12,080 bases of DNA from positions 1-12,080 of the forward strand of contig JBBPYC010000058.1 of the NCBI GenBank assembly GCA_038200275.1. Reading direction: 5' to 3'. The stretch is from JBBPYC01 sp038200275 (GTDB lineage: Bacteria > Pseudomonadota > Gammaproteobacteria > Burkholderiales > Burkholderiaceae_C). The stretch's first letter is position 1, and the number at the start of each line of letters is the position of its first letter. The position numbers were made by a program, and so were the translations under genes. Below the pieces are notes generated by a model that was not told the origin of the DNA, ran no database searches, and saw only the letters and a list, made by a program, of their open reading frames with translations. Shown piece by piece: positions 1 through 6,541 of this stretch.

Positions 1-326
1 ACGAAGTCTCCGCTCGACATCCCGAGGACCGCATCGTGATGGTCATCGACGGCGCCGGCTGGCACCGTGCCAAGGCGCTCCAAGCGCCGCACAATATCTT
101 CCTGCTCAAGCTGCCGCCCTACGCCCCGGAACTCAACCCGGTCGAGCACGTCTGGGACGAGTTGCGCGAGAAGTTCTTCCACAACCGGGTCTTCTCAAGC
201 CTCAATGCGCTGGAGCGGCACCTGATGCACGCCCTGCACAGCCTGGAGCGCAACCCCGGCACGCTCGCCTCCATCGTCTCCTGGCCGTGGATCATCGGAG
301 CACTCTTGGTTGCGCTTTTGAATTAG
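1..326 (+). pseudogene. IS630-family transposase, C-terminal part (cut by window edge)
   Basis: The frame is open from the first bases of the window, so the 5' part lies outside it and the gene may be intact there. What is visible is the C-terminal half of a DDE-superfamily (IS630/Tc1-like) transposase. VIDGAGWH holds the second catalytic Asp. LPPYAPELNPVEHVWDELRE holds the third catalytic acid, in the NPVE-x-x-W signature typical of IS630. The protein would cut and join the ends of its own element. The last residues (about 12) are hydrophobic and could be read-through into flanking DNA. The stop codon sits against the 3' end of an IS481-type remnant on the opposite strand, consistent with one element having landed in the other. 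I could not identify the terminal inverted repeat. It is entered as a partial gene; pseudogene status is not proven. Confidence 0.8.
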
Positions 327-1037
327 GAATGGAATAAAAAGGCGTGGATGGGCTTGTTTGTGTTCTCGGGCAGGTCGGCAAAAGCCATGCCGTTGTCGCT
401 AAGAACGGTGTGAATCCTGCAGGGAGAGGCTTTGATGACGCCGCGTAAGAAGTCTGCGCCGTTCATCGTTCCAAGGTCATCCCGGAACTCCACATAGGTG
501 AGCTTTGAGACCCGGTCAATGGCCACAAACATATTGAGCTTGCCTTCAGACAGGCGTAGCTCGGCAATGTCGATGTGCACGTAACCAATTTCGGTCGGTG
601 CAAACGTTCCCCTCCCTGCAGTTTTGATCTGGCTCGCTGGCAGCCGTGAGATGCCATGCCTGAGCAGACAGCGGTGCAAACTTGAACGGCTGAGCTTTGG
701 GATGCTTTCACGGAAGACAGCCCATCACGTCATCCAGAGGCAAAAGTGTTCTTCGTCTGAACTCCATGATTGCCGTCTCCTCAGCGGGCGATAGCACTGT
801 GCTTTTCGGCTTTGCCGGGCCCCTGGGTGCATCGCGGGTCGTGGTGCGTGTACGCCACTTGGTCACCGTGGTGCGGCTCAGCCCGTAGCGCTGGGCCAGG
901 ACATTGGTCTTTTCTTTCGACCCTTGGAGCTCGGCTCGAGAGAGCTCCGCGGTCCCTGCTGAACTTGGGGCTCTGACGGTTTCAGGGGTTGCAGGGGGTG
1001 CGTGATCTGTGTTGCTGCTGAAGCGGTGTAAGGCCTT
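323..1037 (-). pseudogene. IS481-family transposase remnant, frameshifted and 3'-truncated
   Basis: Read on the minus strand. An N-terminal helix-turn-helix part (VLAQRYGLSRTTVTKWR, about 840-905) leads to FRRRTLLPLDDVMG (about 720-765) and then hits TGA at 708-710. A one-base shift there restores ESIPKLSRSSLHRCLLRHGISRLP-like sequence. It continues into the integrase core with VHIDIAE (first Asp) and VLSDNGMAFADLP (second Asp). The frame ends at 323 before the third catalytic acid and the NGQ-ER region that normally follow. Members are about 310-320 aa; only about two thirds remains. No ATG occurs near the expected N-terminus; the frame is closed upstream by a stop at 1038-1040. The copy is therefore inactive. 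The truncation lies next to the IS630-type gene, which may have caused it. Confidence 0.8.
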
Positions 1038-1069
1038 CTACCGCGTTGCCGCCACGTGTGCGTGGGTGT

Positions 1070-1927
1070 TCAGCGCCCATCCATCACAGCACTTGCAAAC
1101 GCAGCCGCGCGGTCCAGCGAAGCGGTTGCAACCGGCCACCACGGCGCCCAGATCGGTCCCATGTGCAGCCCTTGCGGCTCGATGTGCAGCGTCACGTCAA
1201 CGCCTGCTTTGCGTGCCCGCTCGGCGAGCACGAGGCTGTCGCCGAGCAACACTTCCCGACTGCCCGCTTCCACGTAGATCGGAGGCAACCGCTGCAATTC
1301 GTCCAGCACCGGAGAGACCTGCGGGTGATCTACCGGCAGGTCACCGAAGCATTGGCGCGCCAGCCTTCGGTCGCCTGCTTCATCGACCATCGGATCGAGC
1401 GGATCGTTTTCCAGCCGAGTGCAGGACAGGCCGCTGCGGTCGGTGTTGGGTGAAAACAGCAGTAGACCTGCGACCGGCCTGCCCACCCGCGACAACGCAA
1501 GCGCCGTGACCAGTGCCAAGTGCCCACCGGCCGAGTCTCCGGCCAGCACCACAGGCCCTGAGAGGCCGCGCACCACAGCAACCACCGCATCGAGCTGCGC
1601 TGGCCACACCGATTCGGGCGCCAGCGGATAGGCTGGCAACAGCACGCGCAAGCCCGTGCGCTCCGCCAGGCCCTGCCCGATGCGCGCATGCGTCTGCGGC
1701 GAGCCAAACACATAGCCGCCGCCGTGCAGGTAGACGATCGTGCCGTGCGTGCCAGCACCGAATTGCGCATCGGCTCGTTCGATCGGCTGCGGTGCTGCAG
1801 ACGAGGCCCCCCGCATCAAACGGTCGAACGCGGTCCGTTGCACTGCAGGCTCGTCACCGAGTGGATGGGCACGAATGCGAGCAACGATGTCGTCCTGCGT
1901 GATCGGCCCGTCGAACGGTGCGTCCAC
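1070..1927 (-). CDS. Alpha/beta hydrolase of the HSL (hormone-sensitive lipase) esterase family
   Basis: Predicted carboxylesterase, 285 aa from a GTG at 1927. An ATG-type start at 2023 would overlap the upstream dehydrogenase by 85 bp and add a low-complexity, unconserved tail, so the GTG 11 bp after that gene's stop is preferred. HSL-type motifs are in order: oxyanion-hole HGGG (about 68-71), GDSAGG with nucleophile Ser132, an acidic residue in SREVLLGDS (Asp230), and catalytic His255 in GLHMG. The lid region contains DPLDPMVD, as in bacterial HSL esterases. No signal peptide is seen, so it is probably cytoplasmic. It appears co-transcribed with the SDR gene, suggesting that an ester or lactone and an alcohol/ketone step are used together. 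The substrate cannot be read from the sequence. No convincing Shine-Dalgarno is seen, so translational coupling is likely. Confidence 0.85.
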   Translation of the reverse strand: MDAPFDGPITQDDIVARIRAHPLGDEPAVQRTAFDRLMRGASSAAPQPIERADAQFGAGTHGTIVYLHGGGYVFGSPQTHARIGQGLAERTGLRVLLPAYPLAPESVWPAQLDAVVAVVRGLSGPVVLAGDSAGGHLALVTALALSRVGRPVAGLLLFSPNTDRSGLSCTRLENDPLDPMVDEAGDRRLARQCFGDLPVDHPQVSPVLDELQRLPPIYVEAGSREVLLGDSLVLAERARKAGVDVTLHIEPQGLHMGPIWAPWWPVATASLDRAAAFASAVMDGR

Positions 1928-1938
1928 TGCCGAGCCGC

Positions 1939-2751
1939 TCAGATGTTGAGCGACTGCACCGCGCCGCCGTCGATCCGGTAGTTCGAGCCGGTCACGAACG
2001 AGGCGCGCTCGGACAGCAAGCACGCGGTGATGAAGGCGACTTCTTCCGGCTGGCCGCGGCGCTTCAACACCAGGTGCGGGCGGTCTTCTTGCAAAAAACT
2101 CTGAATCGCCTCTTCCTTGCTGACACCGAGTTTCTTCGCGCGTTTTTCCATCATGCCGTTCGTCATGTCGGTTTCGATGAAGGCCGGCGCGATGCAGTTG
2201 ATCAGCACGCCGTCCTGCGCATACACCTGGCTCATCGACTTGGTGAAGCTCAGCGTGGCGGCCTTGGCTGCGTTGTAGACCGCTTCGTCCGGATAGGGCT
2301 GCGCGACGTTCTCGGACACGACGAACACGACGCGGCCCCAGCCGGCTTTGCGCATCGGCGGAATGAACACTTTGGCCATCCGCACGCCGGTCATGAAGTC
2401 GTTGTTCCAGGCGTGCGTCCAGTCGTCTTCCGTGATGTCGTCGAGCGGATCGCCCTTGGCGCCGGTGACACCTGCTGCGTGAAACAGGATGCCGGGCTGC
2501 CAGTTGGCGTCGCCGCGCACCCCGTCTTTTTGCACCTTTTGCGCACCTTCGATGGTCGACAAGTCCGCCACCACCGAGCGCACGGCGTCGCCGCCGTTCA
2601 GCCGTTCGACGGAAGTGGCCATCTCCTCCTTGTCCAGATCGGTCAGGAGCAATTTGCAGCCTTCGGCCAGCAAAATCTTGGCAGTTTCATAAGCGATGGC
2701 GCCCGCAGCGCCGGAGATGACGGCAGTGCGGCCTTTAATACGAAGATCCAT
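1939..2751 (-). CDS. Short-chain dehydrogenase/reductase (SDR)
   Basis: A 270-aa classical SDR oxidoreductase that would interconvert an alcohol and a ketone/aldehyde with NAD(P)(H). The catalytic set is complete: Asn117 (WNNDF), Ser146, Tyr159 and Lys163 (Y-N-A-A-K), with the usual 13-residue Ser-Tyr spacing. Asp38 at the end of the second strand (LLLTDLD) favours NAD(H). Asp64 (ADLS) fits the adenine-binding position. The C-terminal SNYRIDGG motif is typical. Oddities: the cofactor loop reads SGAAGAIA, so two of the three usual glycines of TGxxxGxG are alanine, and the NAG motif reads AAG. The start is well supported by AAGGAG at 2758-2763, six bases before the ATG. It is first gene of a two-gene unit with the HSL esterase. 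The substrate is unknown. Confidence 0.9.
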   Translation of the reverse strand: MDLRIKGRTAVISGAAGAIAYETAKILLAEGCKLLLTDLDKEEMATSVERLNGGDAVRSVVADLSTIEGAQKVQKDGVRGDANWQPGILFHAAGVTGAKGDPLDDITEDDWTHAWNNDFMTGVRMAKVFIPPMRKAGWGRVVFVVSENVAQPYPDEAVYNAAKAATLSFTKSMSQVYAQDGVLINCIAPAFIETDMTNGMMEKRAKKLGVSKEEAIQSFLQEDRPHLVLKRRGQPEEVAFITACLLSERASFVTGSNYRIDGGAVQSLNI

Positions 2752-2757
2752 TCGTGG

Positions 2758-2763
2758 CTCCTT
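2758..2763 (-). promoter_or_regulatory. Shine-Dalgarno of the SDR gene
   Basis: On the minus strand the sequence AAGGAG lies six bases upstream of the ATG whose first base is 2751. It fixes the start of the dehydrogenase and is one of the few strong ribosome-binding sites in this window. Confidence 0.8.
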
Positions 2764-2913
2764 TTTCTTTGTGGGTACCGTAGCAGCGGCAGGTTAACGC
2801 CAGGCAGCGCCTGCACAGGGCGTGCCCGATCATTGGATCGAGCGCTGCAAGCCCGGCGGGCAGACAAACGACACGCTGCCGTTGCTTGACGCCGGATCAT
2901 CTGCGAAGCCGCG

Positions 2914-2931
2914 CGCATGCGTTGGCATGCG
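2914..2931. repeat. Inverted repeat (7-bp arms, 4-nt loop) in the SDR-tldD divergent spacer
   Basis: CGCATGC (2914-2920), loop GTTG, then GCATGCG (2925-2931) form a perfect 7-bp stem. It sits in the 279-bp spacer between the divergent SDR and tldD genes. No T-run follows on either strand, so it is not an ordinary terminator. Its role is unknown. Confidence 0.6.
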
Positions 2932-2968
2932 GTTCGATGGCCCGATTCGTGCCGTGGGATGGCAACCG

Positions 2969-2988
2969 CGCTGCAAGCACTTGCAGCG
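2969..2988. repeat. 20-bp palindrome upstream of tldD, possible operator
   Basis: CGCTGCAAG (2969-2977), spacer CA, then CTTGCAGCG (2980-2988) is a perfect 9-bp inverted repeat ending about 42 bp before the tldD ATG. The half-site CGCTGCAAGC also occurs alone at 2843-2852 in the same spacer. Position and symmetry fit a dimeric regulator site, or a hairpin. I do not recognise the regulator. The remaining bases between 2752 and 3030 show no gene. Confidence 0.5.
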
Positions 2989-3018
2989 GGCTGCGTTACA
3001 CGAAATCCCACGGACTTC

Positions 3019-3024
3019 TAAAAT
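3019..3024 (+). promoter_or_regulatory. Candidate -10 hexamer of tldD (possible leaderless transcript)
   Basis: TAAAAT at 3019-3024 matches the sigma-70 -10 box well and ends six bases before the tldD ATG at 3031. A start of transcription 6-7 bases downstream would coincide with the ATG. The -35 region (around 2996-3001, TTACAC) is weak. No Shine-Dalgarno lies before the ATG. Confidence 0.45.
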
Positions 3025-3030
3025 CAATTC

Positions 3031-4491
3031 ATGATCTCCCGCGAACCCACCATCGAACGCCTGGCGGAAGCCCGGCGCCTGCTGCTCGAACCGTTCGGCC
3101 TGGATGAAACGCATCTGACGCGCGCTTTGAATGAAATCCGCGCGCACAAGGTCGATGATGCAGATCTCTATTTCCAGTACACGCGCAGCGAAGGCTGGAG
3201 CCTGGAAGAAGGCATCGTCAAGACCGGCAGCTTCAGCATCGACCAAGGCGTTGGCGTGCGCGCGGTCAGTGGGGAGAAGACGGCGTTCGCCTATTCCGAC
3301 GACATCTCCGAGGCCTCGTTGCTTGACGCGGCTCGCACCGTGCGGTCAATCTCGGGTGAATCCCGCATCAAGGCTGCGCCGAGTGCTTCGCAAAAGATAG
3401 CAAAGAGCCGGTCGCTGTACGGCGGCCAGGACCCGATCGCGACGCTCGACAGCGCCGCCAAGGTCAAGCTGCTCGAGCGTGCCGAGCAGGCCGCGCGGGC
3501 GCGCGACCCGCGCGTCGCGCAAGTCATGGCCAGCGTCGCGAGCGAATACGACGTGGTGATGGTGGCGCGCGCCGACGGGACTCTGGCCGCCGATGTTCGC
3601 CCGCTGGTGCGCATGAGCATCACGGTAATTGCCGAACAGAACGGCCGACGTGAGATGGGTTCGGCCGGCGGCGGCGGGCGCTTCGGGCTGGCCTATTTCG
3701 ACGAAGCGCAGGTCGCGCAATATGTGCAGGAGGCGGTTGACGCAGCGCTCACGAACCTGGATGCACGGCCCGCACCGGCGGGTGAGATGACCGTGGTGCT
3801 TGGCCCCGGCTGGCCCGGCATCCTGCTGCACGAGGCGATCGGCCACGGCCTGGAGGGCGACTTCAACCGCAAGGGCTCGAGCGCGTTCTCCGGCCGCATC
3901 GGCAAGCGTGTGGCAGCCAAAGGCGTGACGGTACTCGACGACGGCACCATCGCCGACCGGCGCGGCTCGCTGAACGTTGATGACGAGGGGCATGCCACGC
4001 AGCGCAACGTGCTGATCGAAGATGGCATCTTGAAGGGCTACATCCAGGATTCGCTGAATGCGCGGCTTATGAAGGCCAAGCCGACCGGCAACGGCCGACG
4101 TGAAAGCTATGCCCATGTGCCGATGCCGCGCATGACCAACACCTATATGACCGGCGGCGACAAGGATCCGAAGGAGATTGTTGCGAGCATCAAGAAGGGC
4201 CTGTACGCCACCAACTTCGGCGGTGGTCAAGTCGACATCACGTCCGGCAAGTTCGTGTTCTCAGCAAGCGAGGCGTACTGGGTCGAGAACGGAAAAATCC
4301 TGTATCCGGTCAAGGGCGCAACACTGGTCGGTAGCGGCCCCGATGCGCTGAAGCGCGTGAGCATGATCGGCAATGACATGAAGCTCGACAGCGGCGTCGG
4401 CACCTGCGGCAAAGACGGTCAGAGCGTGCCGGTCGGTGTCGGCCAGCCGACCCTGCGAATCGACGGATTGACGGTCGGCGGCACGGCCTGA
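3031..4491 (+). CDS. tldD: Metalloprotease TldD
   Basis: A 486-aa TldD, close to the 481 aa of the E. coli protein and colinear with it to the GLTVGGTA end. TldD pairs with TldE/PmbA to form a cytoplasmic zinc protease that degrades unfolded peptides and matures microcin B17-type peptides and CcdA. The active site is intact: HEAIGH (His267, Glu268, His272) followed by GLEGDFNRKG, with the C-terminal Cys459 in GTCGKDGQSVPVGVGQP as the third metal ligand. The N-terminal domain keeps FSIDQGVGVRAVSGEKTAFAY. No tldE/pmbA lies in this window; the partner is often unlinked. The ATG is preceded by no Shine-Dalgarno but by a good -10 box, so the mRNA may be leaderless. The gene stands alone; only a decayed fragment follows. 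Confidence 0.97.
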   Translation: MISREPTIERLAEARRLLLEPFGLDETHLTRALNEIRAHKVDDADLYFQYTRSEGWSLEEGIVKTGSFSIDQGVGVRAVSGEKTAFAYSDDISEASLLDAARTVRSISGESRIKAAPSASQKIAKSRSLYGGQDPIATLDSAAKVKLLERAEQAARARDPRVAQVMASVASEYDVVMVARADGTLAADVRPLVRMSITVIAEQNGRREMGSAGGGGRFGLAYFDEAQVAQYVQEAVDAALTNLDARPAPAGEMTVVLGPGWPGILLHEAIGHGLEGDFNRKGSSAFSGRIGKRVAAKGVTVLDDGTIADRRGSLNVDDEGHATQRNVLIEDGILKGYIQDSLNARLMKAKPTGNGRRESYAHVPMPRMTNTYMTGGDKDPKEIVASIKKGLYATNFGGGQVDITSGKFVFSASEAYWVENGKILYPVKGATLVGSGPDALKRVSMIGNDMKLDSGVGTCGKDGQSVPVGVGQPTLRIDGLTVGGTA

Positions 4492-4504
4492 GCCACTACT
4501 GAGC

Positions 4505-5013
4505 CAGGGGCACATCGGCGCGATCAAGGCGTTGAAATGTCCTGCACCGCAGCGTGCTAACGCACGGTTACGGCGGGATTGATGGGCGCAGCTAAGCGGG
4601 TCGGTCACGGTCCTGCAGCCCGGCCAAGCCGGCGGCGGTTCGTTCGGGCCGACCAAGTCCACTTACGACGACATCATCGTGGGCTGATTCGGCATCGGCT
4701 CGCAGAGATCGACGGACTCGGGCATTTGGGCGTGGACAACGTCTACTACAACGGCAACAGGGCGGCCGGCTTTGTGAAGGCCGATGGCCTGGCCAAGCTC
4801 GGCATCGAGAAAGTGCCGCCGTTCGTCACACGCGGCGTGGTGCTGGACATGACGGCTTATTTCGGCGCCGGGCCGGTCAAGGAAGGCACTGCGTTCAACA
4901 AGAAGGAAATCGACGAGCAGGCCGCCAAGCAGGGCATCGAGATCAAAAAAGGCGACGTCGTGCTGTTCCACACTGGCTTGCAGGCGCTCGTCAATCCGGT
5001 GGCGATCAGATAA
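4505..5013 (+). pseudogene. Cyclase-family (kynurenine-formamidase-like, PF04199-type) remnant
   Basis: Fragments of one metal-dependent cyclase/hydrolase can be joined across two lesions. The first frame runs from about 4589 with VTVLQPGQ and GGGSFGPTKSTYDDIIVG to an in-frame TGA at 4685-4687, then reads FGIGSQ. An extra AG in an AGAG run (4704-4707) then shifts the frame, which resumes as IDGLGHLGVDNVYYNGN (the conserved Q-I-D-G-L-G-H region, with its His), KLGIEKVPPFVTRGVVLDMTAYFG and KKGDVVLFHTG. The reading ends at TAA 5011-5013 just after HTGLQALV, where intact proteins continue for roughly another 80-100 residues. A weaker match to the N-terminal region (GAIKAL, from about 4511) precedes another TGA at 4580-4582. 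Truncated at both ends and interrupted, it cannot give a working enzyme. The family assignment is from motif memory and is good; the exact limits are approximate. Confidence 0.75.
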
Positions 5014-5063
5014 AACGCTGCCCCAGGCCTGGCTCCTTTCGGTCGGCTTTTGCCTTCCCCCCA

Positions 5064-5110
5064 CCGGGGGCTGCGCCTGCGGCCTAGCGGAGCCAGCTCC
5101 GCAGCCCCTG
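5064..5110. repeat. GC-rich palindromic block, possibly a dispersed REP-like repeat
   Basis: Outer arms GGGGCTGC (5067-5074) and GCAGCCCC (5101-5108) enclose a perfect inner hairpin, GCGGAG-CCAG-CTCCGC (5087-5102). The outer arms and inner hairpin share bases 5101-5102, so they are alternative folds. Blocks of this look (CCTGCGGCCTAGCGGAGCCA) are, from memory, common between genes in Comamonadaceae and relatives. It lies between the dead cyclase and the aroG leader and has no T-run. Confidence 0.5.
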
Positions 5111-5191
5111 CTTGGAATTGTGCGAGCCAGTTTGATGCGTTCTGGACAGCATGTGCGCCGGGATTGGTGGAGGTAGGCGTCTACGGGCCTG

Positions 5192-5200
5192 TGCTACATT
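5192..5200 (+). promoter_or_regulatory. Candidate extended -10 promoter of the aroG leader
   Basis: TGCTACATT (5192-5200) fits an extended -10 element (TG-n-TAnnnT). It ends seven bases before the leader-peptide ATG at 5208. No clear -35 box is seen 16-18 bp upstream. Transcription would begin at or just before the ATG, giving a leaderless leader peptide. Confidence 0.4.
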
Positions 5201-5207
5201 GATTGGC

Positions 5208-5282
5208 ATGAGTTCACGCGTTGCCTTTTATTTTTCGTTTTACTGGTTTCGATCAACCGGCGAACGAATGGTGGGCGCGTGA
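5208..5282 (+). CDS. aroG leader peptide, 24 aa, Phe/Tyr/Trp-rich
   Basis: A 24-codon reading frame from ATG 5208 to TGA 5280-5282. Residues 7-14 read F-Y-F-S-F-Y-W-F: four Phe, two Tyr and one Trp in eight codons (5226-5249). This is the hallmark of a leader peptide that senses charged aromatic tRNA: when they are scarce the ribosome should stall in this run. It is followed, 36 bp after its stop, by a strong intrinsic terminator and then by a DAHP synthase gene, the first committed enzyme of aromatic amino acid synthesis. No Shine-Dalgarno is seen; a -10-like element just upstream suggests leaderless translation. The peptide itself is not expected to have another function. The codon composition and position are seen directly; the regulatory role is inferred from pheL/trpL-type attenuators. 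Confidence 0.8.
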   Translation: MSSRVAFYFSFYWFRSTGERMVGA

Positions 5283-5318
5283 AGTAGTCAGACAAACAGA
5301 CCTTACGCAATCCTCTCC

Positions 5319-5356
5319 AAACCGCCGGTCCCTTCCAAGGGTCCGGCGGTTTTTTT
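5319..5356 (+). terminator. Intrinsic terminator between leader peptide and aroG
   Basis: ACCGCCGG (5321-5328) pairs with CCGGCGGT (5343-5350). CCC (5330-5332) pairs with GGG (5339-5341) inside, and flanking A-U pairs extend the base. Seven T residues follow at 5350-5356. It is the strongest rho-independent terminator in the window and lies only 31 bp before the aroG ATG, which makes sense only if it is conditional. Confidence 0.9.
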
Positions 5357-5387
5357 ATTGGCCCTTCAAGAAACTTCCTCCCGCACC

Positions 5388-6515
5388 ATGAACGCCTCCA
5401 TTGCCTCGCCCGACACGAATTCCTGGCATTCCTCCGTCCTCGACCGCACCAGCAATACCGACGACGAACGCATCAAGGACATCACCGTGCTGCCCCCTCC
5501 CGAACATCTGATCCGGTTCTTCCCGATCCGCGGCAGCGCGGTCGAGTCATTGATTGCCAGCACGCGACAACACATCCACCAGATCATGGCGGGCGAGGAC
5601 GACCGGCTGCTGGTCGTGATCGGGCCGTGCTCGATCCACGACCCGGCCGCTGCGCTGGAGTACGCGCGGCGGCTGAAAGTGCTGCGCGACCAGCACGCCG
5701 ATGCGCTCGAGATCGTGATGCGGGTGTACTTTGAAAAACCACGTACCACGGTCGGATGGAAGGGCCTGATCAACGATCCGTACCTGGACGACAGCTTCTG
5801 CATCGACGAAGGCCTGCGCATTGCGCGCCAGCTGCTGATCGACATCAACCGGATCGGCTTGCCGGCGGGCAGCGAATTTCTGGATGTGATCTCGCCGCAA
5901 TACATCGGCGACCTGATTTCCTGGGGCGCGATCGGCGCGCGCACCACCGAAAGCCAAGTGCACCGCGAGCTCGCATCGGGCCTGTCGGCGCCGATCGGCT
6001 TCAAGAACGGCACCGACGGCAACATCCGGATCGCCACCGATGCGATTCAAGCGGCCGCGCGCGGACACCACTTTCTGTCGGTGCACAAGAACGGCCAGGT
6101 GGCGATCGTGCGCACCGAAGGCAACCCCGATTGCCACGTGATCCTGCGCGGTGGCAAGACGCCCAATTACGACGCAGTCAGTGTGCAGGCGGCCTGCGCC
6201 GAGCTGACACAAGCCGGCATGAACGCACGGTTGATGGTCGATTGCAGCCACGCCAACAGCAGCAAGCAGCACCAACGCCAGCTGGATGTGGCGCGCGACA
6301 TCGGTGCGCAGGTCGCAGGCGGTGCACGCCAAGTATTCGGCCTGATGGTGGAAAGCCATCTGCAAGCGGGCAGCCAGAAATTCACGCCCGGCCAGCACGA
6401 TCCTCAGGCGTTGGAGTACGGCAAGAGCATCACCGACGCCTGCCTGGGCTGGGAGGACTCCGAAGCGTTGCTCGGCGACCTGGCCGAATCGGTGCGGCAG
6501 CGTCGCCGCGGTTGA
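5388..6515 (+). CDS. aroG: 3-deoxy-7-phosphoheptulonate (DAHP) synthase, type I
   Basis: 375 aa from ATG 5388. It condenses phosphoenolpyruvate and erythrose 4-phosphate to DAHP, the entry to the shikimate pathway. Type I-alpha motifs are intact: VVIGPCSIHD with metal ligand Cys81, FEKPRTTVGWKG, ISPQYIGDLISWGAIGARTT followed by ESQVHRELASGL, LRGGK, DCSHANSSK with His288, and MVESHL with Glu322. Cys81, His288 and Glu322 align with E. coli AroG Cys61, His268 and Glu302. Asp350 (GKSITD) is the likely fourth ligand. Which amino acid inhibits the enzyme cannot be decided here, but the Phe-heavy leader fits a Phe-controlled isozyme. A TTG start at 5358 lies just past the terminator T-run and is less likely. 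No clear Shine-Dalgarno precedes the ATG. Two genes follow at 26 and 42 bp. Confidence 0.95.
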   Translation: MNASIASPDTNSWHSSVLDRTSNTDDERIKDITVLPPPEHLIRFFPIRGSAVESLIASTRQHIHQIMAGEDDRLLVVIGPCSIHDPAAALEYARRLKVLRDQHADALEIVMRVYFEKPRTTVGWKGLINDPYLDDSFCIDEGLRIARQLLIDINRIGLPAGSEFLDVISPQYIGDLISWGAIGARTTESQVHRELASGLSAPIGFKNGTDGNIRIATDAIQAAARGHHFLSVHKNGQVAIVRTEGNPDCHVILRGGKTPNYDAVSVQAACAELTQAGMNARLMVDCSHANSSKQHQRQLDVARDIGAQVAGGARQVFGLMVESHLQAGSQKFTPGQHDPQALEYGKSITDACLGWEDSEALLGDLAESVRQRRRG

Positions 6516-6530
6516 TCAATCCACGACACG

Positions 6531-6535
6531 GGAGA
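6531..6535 (+). promoter_or_regulatory. Shine-Dalgarno of the aldo/keto reductase gene
   Basis: GGAGA lies six bases upstream of ATG 6542, inside the short gap after aroG. It decides the start against the long upstream open frame. Confidence 0.7.
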
Positions 6536-6541
6536 CATTCG

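Larger units (their letters stand above)
5208..5356 (+). promoter_or_regulatory. Transcription attenuator of aroG (aromatic amino acid responsive)
   Basis: The region combines the aromatic leader peptide, an antiterminator option and a terminator. ACCGGCG (5256-5262), just beyond the Phe/Tyr run, is perfectly complementary to CGCCGGT (5323-5329), the 5' arm of the terminator. A small upstream hairpin, GGTT (5245-5248) with AACC (5255-5258), can sequester part of that segment. In the expected model a ribosome stalled at codons 7-11 leaves 5256-5262 free, the antiterminator forms and aroG is transcribed. With ample charged tRNA the ribosome reaches the stop at 5280-5282 and covers the segment, and the terminator forms. 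The pairings are seen in the sequence; the mechanism is inferred. Confidence 0.7.

Noticed and set aside
1918..2889. Plus-strand frame of 323 codons opposite the SDR gene
   Set aside because: Shadow of the SDR, which has a full catalytic tetrad and a good ribosome-binding site.
3346..4230. Long minus-strand open frame (294 codons) inside tldD
   Set aside because: It is the antisense shadow of the intact, motif-complete tldD in GC-rich DNA; its translation has no recognisable domain.
5358..5387. TTG start for aroG at 5358
   Set aside because: It begins within the end of the terminator T-run and adds ten unconserved residues; ATG 5388 is more likely.
5756..6541. Upstream extension of the aldo/keto reductase frame into aroG
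   Set aside because: It overlaps aroG in another frame, has no domain, and a Shine-Dalgarno supports the ATG at 6542.
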